Shown in pieces: positions 58,913 through 64,000 of a stretch of 64,000 nt of DNA (its first letter is position 1; each line of letters opens with the position of its first letter). Below the pieces are notes generated by a model that saw nothing but the letters and a program-made list of their open reading frames with translations, made no database searches and was not told where the DNA came from. This stretch comes from Bacillus pseudomycoides (GTDB taxonomy: Bacteria; Bacillota; Bacilli; Bacillales; Bacillaceae_G): positions 62,001 to 126,000 of the forward strand of contig NZ_CP064266.1 of NCBI RefSeq assembly GCF_022811845.1. Direction: 5' to 3'. Made by a program: the position numbers and the translations under genes.

Positions 58913-59726
58913 TTCTTCTCTTCCCCTCTTTTTCAATATACGCAAATAAAGCATGGTACGTTGTTACAATTTTTCCTTCTTCCGTGAAATCTCTTTCGTA
59001 TATGCGGAGCATGTTTCGAAAGATAGAAGGACTTTGACAATAAGATTCTGCATTGCTATTCGTCGCTCCCACTTTTCGAATCGATTGTAGGAATCCACGA
59101 ACTGTAGCAAATTTCTCTATGTAACATGTTTCAGAAACATGAACATCCCCTGTTATACTTTCACATACATCTTGCAGCTGTTCTCTCGTTACAAAACGTT
59201 GTCCAACAGATGCATCGTTTTGTCTATTTTTTTCTTCTTTAGCGCTTTGAAATGCTGTATGAAGCTCTTGAAATGTCTGTTCTCCAAACGTCGAAAATAG
59301 CAACAAGCCTTCTTCAAATAAATGACGACTATATAAACTTTTCACCGTTGTTTGCAAATCGTTTAACCATTGAAATGTTGCACTTGAAATAATGACATCA
59401 AATGACTCACTTAATGTGAGATGTTCAATATCTTCACACCGAAATGTCACAGTTTCCACATAACTTCTCGTTTTCGCAACAGCAATCATACTTTCAGCAA
59501 AATCAATTGCGGTAATTGTTGCATTTGGAAAAGAAATCGCCAATTGCTCAGTCAAATACCCTGTGCCACATCCAAGTTCTAAAATGCGAATGGTCGACAT
59601 CTTGTGGTAGTGTTTTTTCATTACAGAAAGCAATTGTTGCGCCATCTTTTTTTGTACGCTTGCATATTGATCATAGGATACCGCTGCCCCATTAAATCGT
59701 TTTTGTAGTAACGTTTTGTTGATCAT
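58866..59726 (-). CDS. bioC: Malonyl-ACP O-methyltransferase BioC
   Basis: 286 residues. Start MINKTLLQKRFNGAAVSYDQYA is typical of BioC; the SAM-binding motif is ILELGCGTGYLTEQL. It methylates malonyl-ACP so that fatty acid synthesis can build pimelate. The C terminus has a polar tail overlapping bioB. It overlaps bioH by 35 bases. Confidence 0.95.
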   Translation of the reverse strand: MINKTLLQKRFNGAAVSYDQYASVQKKMAQQLLSVMKKHYHKMSTIRILELGCGTGYLTEQLAISFPNATITAIDFAESMIAVAKTRSYVETVTFRCEDIEHLTLSESFDVIISSATFQWLNDLQTTVKSLYSRHLFEEGLLLFSTFGEQTFQELHTAFQSAKEEKNRQNDASVGQRFVTREQLQDVCESITGDVHVSETCYIEKFATVRGFLQSIRKVGATNSNAESYCQSPSIFRNMLRIYERDFTEEGKIVTTYHALFAYIEKEGKRRNETSTNKNRLEENCI

Positions 59727-60432
59727 TTTGTATCCCCTCTACAAACTGGATTATTTCATTTGCGCAATATTCAAAATCCGTTACACAAAGTGCATGCCCC
59801 GCTCCATTTATTACTTTAAGCGCACCATTCGTATTTTTTTGTATATAGCGAGCAGCAGATAATGGACATATCGCATCCTGTTCTCCATGAAGAAGTAATA
59901 CCGGCGTCTTTACATACTTTAACTGACTTCTCATATCCATCTCTATTAAATAATCAAGCCCCATCTGTAAAGATTCAATGGAATCACCTTGAAAACGCTC
60001 TGTAATGCCTTCAAATTGTTTACTCTCTTTTAACTCTTGTTTGGCAAACATGCTTTTGTAAAAGCGCTTCAATGTATCTTCCTTTCGCTTCACCAAATTT
60101 CTTTTCATCCGTTCTACAAAAGGACGTTTCCATCCACTCTCATAATTTTCATCCACTGTAAATTTTGCCGTACCACCTATTAAAATCATTCCTTTTGTCT
60201 GCACTCTGTCACATACTTGAAGAGCAGCTAATGCACCAAGTGACCATCCAATCAAAATCACATCCTGTTCTTCCGTAGCTTCTACTACACGATCTGCAAA
60301 ATCAGCAACATCTTTTACACTACGCCATTCAACATATCGAACAGAATATTCTTGAAAATATGGAAGTAATAACTCCCATACTTGTTTTTCCATCCCCCAT
60401 CCAGGAATGAAAATAAGCTCAGGCGGTTTCAT
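59692..60432 (-). CDS. bioH: Pimeloyl-ACP methyl ester esterase BioH
   Basis: 246 residues, alpha/beta hydrolase: FIPGWGMEKQVWELLLPYF, nucleophile IGWSLGALAAL, Asp in HGEQDAICP and His in GAGHALCV. It removes the methyl group added by BioC. B. subtilis uses BioW/BioI instead, so this is the B. cereus-type pathway. It overlaps bioF by four bases (ATGA). Confidence 0.92.
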   Translation of the reverse strand: MKPPELIFIPGWGMEKQVWELLLPYFQEYSVRYVEWRSVKDVADFADRVVEATEEQDVILIGWSLGALAALQVCDRVQTKGMILIGGTAKFTVDENYESGWKRPFVERMKRNLVKRKEDTLKRFYKSMFAKQELKESKQFEGITERFQGDSIESLQMGLDYLIEMDMRSQLKYVKTPVLLLHGEQDAICPLSAARYIQKNTNGALKVINGAGHALCVTDFEYCANEIIQFVEGIQNDQQNVTTKTI

Positions 60433-61616
60433 ATCAGTACCCCCTCTTCTTTACCAATTCGAATGATCTGCCTAGTAGCCCATTTTAAGTCAGCTTTTGT
60501 ATGTTCAGACGTAACTGCAAATCGAATTCGTGAACTATTATGTGGAACAGTTGGTGGCCTAATAGCAATTGCAGCAATTCCTACCTCCTGCAGTTTTTCA
60601 CTAAAATGTAGCGCAGCTTCATTCGACGCCACAATAATTGGTACTATATGTGTTGAACTATCACCAATATTGAAACCAACTTCTTCTAAAGCATTGCGGA
60701 AATAAGCTCCATTTTCTAAGAGCCGCTGCCGTCTTTCCTCATCTTCCTTAACAATTTCAATTGCACGTTTCATTGCACCGAGCGTCCCTGGTGGTAATGC
60801 TGTTGTGAAAATGAAGCTTCTCATCGTATTTTTCATATAATCAATGCAAATTGCATCACCTGCTAAATATGCTCCATAACATCCTAGCGCTTTACTAAAT
60901 GTTCCCATATGAATGTCAATTTTCTGAGAAAGTCCTTGTTCAATATGAGCCAAGCCAGCACCATGTCTTCCATATATTCCACCTGCATGCGCTTCATCAA
61001 CCATCAATAATGCTCCGTATTTTTCTTTCAACATAATCAACTCTTTTAGATGAGCAACATCTCCATCCATGCTGAAAACCGTATCTGTTACGATTAACTT
61101 TCTCTTCGCAACAGGTGCCATTTGCAACAATCTTTCCAAATGTTCTAAATCATTATGTTGATATCTTTTATGTTCCGCACCACTAAGCAAAATTCCATCG
61201 ACAATGCTGGCATGATTTAATTTATCGCTAAAAACGATATCGTGCCGACTCACTAAAGAAGAGATTGCCCCGACATTTGCTGAATATCCACTGTTCACAA
61301 TGATTGCTTTTTCAGTTTCTTTCCAATCACAAACACACTGTTCGACCTCTTCATATAGTGCATAATTTCCTACAACAAGTCGTGATGCTGTCGCTCCTAC
61401 TCCATATTCCTTTGTCGCTACAATAGACGCTTCTTTTAATCGTCTATCTCCCGCCAAGCCTAGATAGTTATTCGAAGCTAAATTTAACATACGTTTTCCA
61501 TTCCTAATAAGCCATGGTTCTTCAGCTTGCTCAGTCATAACTACATGTCGATATTGTGATTTCTCTTTCAAACGATTTAAACTAGAGTGAAAGTGTAGAT
61601 TCCACGTTTGATCCAT
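60429..61616 (-). CDS. bioF: 8-amino-7-oxononanoate synthase
   Basis: 395 residues, PLP enzyme joining pimeloyl thioester and alanine. Motifs: LASNNYLGLAGD, VDEAHAGGIYGRHG and the PLP lysine in GTFSKALGCYG. It overlaps bioD by 35 bases. Confidence 0.96.
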   Translation of the reverse strand: MDQTWNLHFHSSLNRLKEKSQYRHVVMTEQAEEPWLIRNGKRMLNLASNNYLGLAGDRRLKEASIVATKEYGVGATASRLVVGNYALYEEVEQCVCDWKETEKAIIVNSGYSANVGAISSLVSRHDIVFSDKLNHASIVDGILLSGAEHKRYQHNDLEHLERLLQMAPVAKRKLIVTDTVFSMDGDVAHLKELIMLKEKYGALLMVDEAHAGGIYGRHGAGLAHIEQGLSQKIDIHMGTFSKALGCYGAYLAGDAICIDYMKNTMRSFIFTTALPPGTLGAMKRAIEIVKEDEERRQRLLENGAYFRNALEEVGFNIGDSSTHIVPIIVASNEAALHFSEKLQEVGIAAIAIRPPTVPHNSSRIRFAVTSEHTKADLKWATRQIIRIGKEEGVLI

Positions 61617-62310
61617 GTTTGACGAACTCCTCTAAATTTGAAATCGTAATATTCTCTTCTGCTGCTCTCAATAGTTCTTCACGCGTAAACCCTCCTTGAA
61701 GCTCTGGTAGTAAACCCAAAACCGGAATACCACTTAACTCCTCAATCATTTCTTTATTCTCTTGCACACGTTCCTTCTCACATTCCTTACAGCCGGATAA
61801 AATAACACCCGCAACTGTTAAACCATGGGCTTTCGCATACGAAATCGTTAAAACGGTATGATTCACAGTACCTAACGCCGGACGCGCGACAATAATAAGT
61901 GGTAATTTCAATTCCTTTGCAAAATCAACCACTAAAGCATCTTCTGTATATGGAACTGCAAGACCACCTGCACCTTCTACAAGCAAACTATCAAATTCTG
62001 TCATTAACTCATTATAATGAGCCGTAATTTGTGCTAGTGTCACAGTTCTTCCTGCTCGCCGCATTGCCAATCTTGGCGCGAGAGGTTCTTCAATAGAATA
62101 AGGACAAATGCGATCAGCCTCTGTCATTACCCCTGATGCCATTTTCAATCTAACTGCATCCCCTTCTGGATTCGAAGCGATATGCCCGCTTTGCAATGGT
62201 TTATATATCCCTACGTTATACCCGCGATTTCTAAATACTCCTGCTAATGCACCTGTAACAACTGTTTTTCCCACTTCCGTATCCGTTGCCGTTATAAAAA
62301 AGCCACCCAT
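61582..62310 (-). CDS. bioD: Dethiobiotin synthetase
   Basis: 242 residues. P-loop TATDTEVGKTVVTGAL, then YKPLQSG and VEGAGGLAVPYTED. It closes the ureido ring of DAPA using CO2 and ATP. Start codon overlaps the bioA stop by one base (TAATG). Confidence 0.96.
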   Translation of the reverse strand: MGGFFITATDTEVGKTVVTGALAGVFRNRGYNVGIYKPLQSGHIASNPEGDAVRLKMASGVMTEADRICPYSIEEPLAPRLAMRRAGRTVTLAQITAHYNELMTEFDSLLVEGAGGLAVPYTEDALVVDFAKELKLPLIIVARPALGTVNHTVLTISYAKAHGLTVAGVILSGCKECEKERVQENKEMIEELSGIPVLGLLPELQGGFTREELLRAAEENITISNLEEFVKHGSNVESTLSL

Positions 62311-63707
62311 TATTCTCCCTCCGTAACATCTGCAATTGCTTGATATAAAATGTGCAACATTGCATCAATCTCATCTACTTGAGATGCTAACGGTGGCATA
62401 AATACAATGGTATTACCAAGCGGACGTAAAATCATTCCTAGTTCTCTTGATCGCTTACACACTTCCACGCCTACTCGCTCCGTCCACTCAAACGGCTCTT
62501 TCGTTTCTTTATTTTTCACAAGTTCAATTCCTACCATCAATCCACACTGACGAATATCTCCAACATGTTTGTATTCATAAAGTGCTTCCAATTGTTTCCC
62601 TACATATTCTGATTTGTATGCAACATCTTTTACTAGATTTGTTTTTTCATAAAGTTCTAAATTAGCAATTGCAACTGCGCAACCTAATGGATTGCCGGTA
62701 TAACTATGACCATGGAAAAATGTTTTCTGCTCTTCATAGCTACCTAAAAAAGCATCATAAATCTCATCTGTTGTCACAGTAATAGCCACCGGTAAATACC
62801 CACCGGTTAAGCCTTTTCCAGCTATTAAAATATCCGGTGTAACATTTTCATGTTCACAAGCAAACATTTTTCCAGTACGACCAAATCCCGTTGCCACCTC
62901 ATCTGTAATAAATAAAACATTATATGTTGTACAAAGATCTCGAAGACCTTTTAAATATCCTTTCGGCATTGTAATCATACCGCCTGCACCTTGCATTAAC
63001 GGCTCTACAATAATCGCTGCAACCTCATCATGTTTTTCCTTTAACAACTCTTCCATTTCTTCCAAATGTTTTTGAACAATTTGTTCTTTGTCATCCCCGT
63101 AAGGAGAACGATATGTATATGGATATGGCATTTTTATCGCGTCAAATAAGAGCGAACTGTACACTTGGTGAAACAAGTCAATTGCTCCTACTGAAACAGC
63201 TCCAATTGTATCTCCGTGATACGCTTCTTTTAATGTAATAAACTTTTGTTTTTTAGGTTCTCCTTTATGCTGCCAATATTGAAAAGCCATCTTAATTGCA
63301 ATTTCAACAGCTGTAGAACCAGAATCTGAATAGAATACTTTTTTCAACCCTTCTGGAACAACCTCAATGATCTTTTCTGCAAGTAAAATCGATGGTACAT
63401 TGGCAAGTCCTAGCATAGTCGAATGCGCAACTTTATTTAATTGTTCACGAATCGCATTATCTAATTCAGGAACATGATGTCCATGAACATTTAGCCAAAT
63501 GGATGAAACGCCATCCCAATAACCATTTCCATTTACGTCATATAATTTACGGCCTTCTCCTCGTTCAATAATAACGGGATCTTCCGCTAAATAGTCCTTC
63601 ATTTGCGTAAATGGATGCCATACGTATGCTTTATTTTTCTCAGCCAACTCTTCATATGTATAGGTTGTTCTTTTACTTGTATTGCTACTAACAGTCACAA
63701 TTGTCAC
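62310..63707 (-). CDS. bioA: Adenosylmethionine-8-amino-7-oxononanoate aminotransferase
   Basis: 465 residues, class III PLP aminotransferase. Motifs: VWHPFTQMKDY, DGVSSIWLNVHGH, FITDEVATGFGRTG and the PLP lysine in IAGKGLTGGYLP. It uses SAM as amino donor to make DAPA. First gene of the bio operon, directly behind a BirA operator. Confidence 0.97.
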   Translation of the reverse strand: MTIVTVSSNTSKRTTYTYEELAEKNKAYVWHPFTQMKDYLAEDPVIIERGEGRKLYDVNGNGYWDGVSSIWLNVHGHHVPELDNAIREQLNKVAHSTMLGLANVPSILLAEKIIEVVPEGLKKVFYSDSGSTAVEIAIKMAFQYWQHKGEPKKQKFITLKEAYHGDTIGAVSVGAIDLFHQVYSSLLFDAIKMPYPYTYRSPYGDDKEQIVQKHLEEMEELLKEKHDEVAAIIVEPLMQGAGGMITMPKGYLKGLRDLCTTYNVLFITDEVATGFGRTGKMFACEHENVTPDILIAGKGLTGGYLPVAITVTTDEIYDAFLGSYEEQKTFFHGHSYTGNPLGCAVAIANLELYEKTNLVKDVAYKSEYVGKQLEALYEYKHVGDIRQCGLMVGIELVKNKETKEPFEWTERVGVEVCKRSRELGMILRPLGNTIVFMPPLASQVDEIDAMLHILYQAIADVTEGE

Positions 63708-63711
63708 CCCT

Positions 63712-63763
63712 AATGTTAACTTTTATATAAATATAGTTAACATTAAAATTAAAATACTGTCAA
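63712..63763 (-). promoter_or_regulatory. bio operon promoter with BirA operator
   Basis: AATGTTAAC (63712-63720) and GTTAACATT (63736-63744) are exact complements spaced by 15 bases, the layout of Bacillus BirA boxes. On the minus strand TTGACA (63758-63763) with TTAACT 17 bases on (63735-63740) forms the promoter, so the operator covers the -10 box. BirA with biotinyl-AMP should repress bioADFHCB. Confidence 0.9.
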
Positions 63764-63785
63764 TTATTTTAAAAGGTAAATGTTC

Positions 63786-63823
63786 TTAAAAAAGAACGAC
63801 TTATCATAAGATAAGTCGTTTTA
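63786..63823 (-). terminator. Terminator of the gene at the right edge
   Basis: On the minus strand ACGACTTATC and GATAAGTCGT pair around a four-base loop, followed by TCTTTTTT. Confidence 0.88.
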
Positions 63824-64000
63824 TTTTCCATGCTGAATCTTTCCGATTTCCAAAATAATCTCTTCGTCTTTTTTCCCTTCAGTATCAATTCCAAGTTGTT
63901 TTGCATGTTCTATAAGCAGCTCATGACGCTTTTCAAACCTTGCTGTATTTAACTCTTTTTGAATTTCTTTTTCTGTTTTTCCTTCAAGAGAAACACCTAA
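63821..64000 (-). CDS. Partial gene with LGI-x-TEGK repeats (YckD/DUF2680-like)
   Basis: The last 59 codons and stop are present; the start is beyond the right edge. The sequence contains LGVSLEGKTEKEIQKEL and, after a helical spacer, A-K-QLGIDTEGKKDEEI, ending KIQHGK. The same unit occurs in the exported protein at 57166-57486, so the two are paralogues flanking the bio operon. Function unknown. Confidence 0.7.
   Translation of the reverse strand, partial: LGVSLEGKTEKEIQKELNTARFEKRHELLIEHAKQLGIDTEGKKDEEIILEIGKIQHGK

Noticed and set aside
1..64000. CRISPR arrays, tRNA or rRNA genes, prophage
   Set aside because: No regularly spaced repeats, no cloverleaf or rRNA sequences, and no phage genes were seen in reading the window.

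Overview
This 64-kb window is low-GC Firmicute DNA and almost certainly a chromosome segment of a Bacillus cereus-group strain. Three things point there. The proteins are Bacillus-like throughout, including a full sporulation gene set. The gene order follows that of Bacillus (ptsG-glcT; scpAB-DUF309-ribT-ppiB-ypuA; spoVA; dacF-spoIIA-sigF; deoB-punA; xerD-yqzK-fur-spoIIM; nudF-mciZ-yqkF/E/D/C). Two full-length copies (about 150-160 bp) and at least one deletion derivative of a bcr1-type repeat with TTTAT ends are present; that repeat family is known only from the B. cereus group. The species within the group cannot be resolved by eye. There are no rRNA, tRNA, CRISPR or prophage genes.

Layout. 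1-7.3 kb: sugar PTS and amino-sugar use (ptsH partial, ptsG with a GlcT-type antitermination leader, glcT, a HAD phosphatase, nagA-nagB-nagR). 7.3-14.1 kb: a secreted metallo-beta-lactamase-fold protein, scpA/scpB, a 31-residue YjcZ-type protein, DUF309, ribT, ppiB, ypuA and a second HAD phosphatase. 14.2-22.6 kb: sporulation block, with the spoVA operon (spoVAA-AB-AC-AD-AEB-AEA-AF) behind a sigma-G-type promoter, a decayed sodium symporter with its small MetS subunit, spoIIAA-spoIIAB-sigF behind a sigma-H-type promoter, and dacF. 22.7-31.9 kb: an accessory-looking segment with a YtrA-type GntR/ABC operon, a secreted protein, MarR, a SIMPL protein, a purine permease, an IS150-group IS3 element lying in the loop of the permease terminator, and corA. 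31.9-39.1 kb: deoB-punA-pdp nucleoside salvage, a YtkA-type lipoprotein, xerD, yqzK, fur and spoIIM. 39.2-53.1 kb: nudF, mciZ, aldo/keto reductases, GrpB, yqkE, a secreted 5'-nucleotidase, a ferritin-like protein next to a bcr1 copy, hydrolases, a transporter with a LacI regulator, CDGSH protein and paired fluoride channels. 53.3-63.8 kb: FMN riboswitch and ribD-E-BA-H, then the bioA-D-F-H-C-B operon behind a BirA operator. The window ends inside a small gene whose repeat motif matches the gene just after ribH.

How the parts work together. GlcT gates ptsG by antitermination and the imported sugar is phosphorylated through HPr. NagA, NagB and NagR process GlcNAc-6-P, and a NagR-like half-site also lies at the ptsH promoter. 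SpoIIAA/AB control SigF early in the forespore and the SpoVA channel later moves dipicolinate. The rib and bio operons are each controlled by their own end product (FMN riboswitch, BirA box).

Most unusual items: (1) a stretch of about 240 nt with several perfect hairpins and a possible three-way junction between the FMN aptamer and its terminator, with the aptamer P1 5' strand able to pair with the terminator arm; (2) an IS3-family element with a 3-bp target duplication in a terminator loop, whose transposase has Ala in place of the first catalytic Asp; (3) full, miniature and fragmentary bcr1 copies; (4) the metS gene left behind a truncated symporter; (5) an often-missed mciZ homologue. I found no clear new defence or multi-gene system; the riboswitch linker is the best candidate for undescribed structure.
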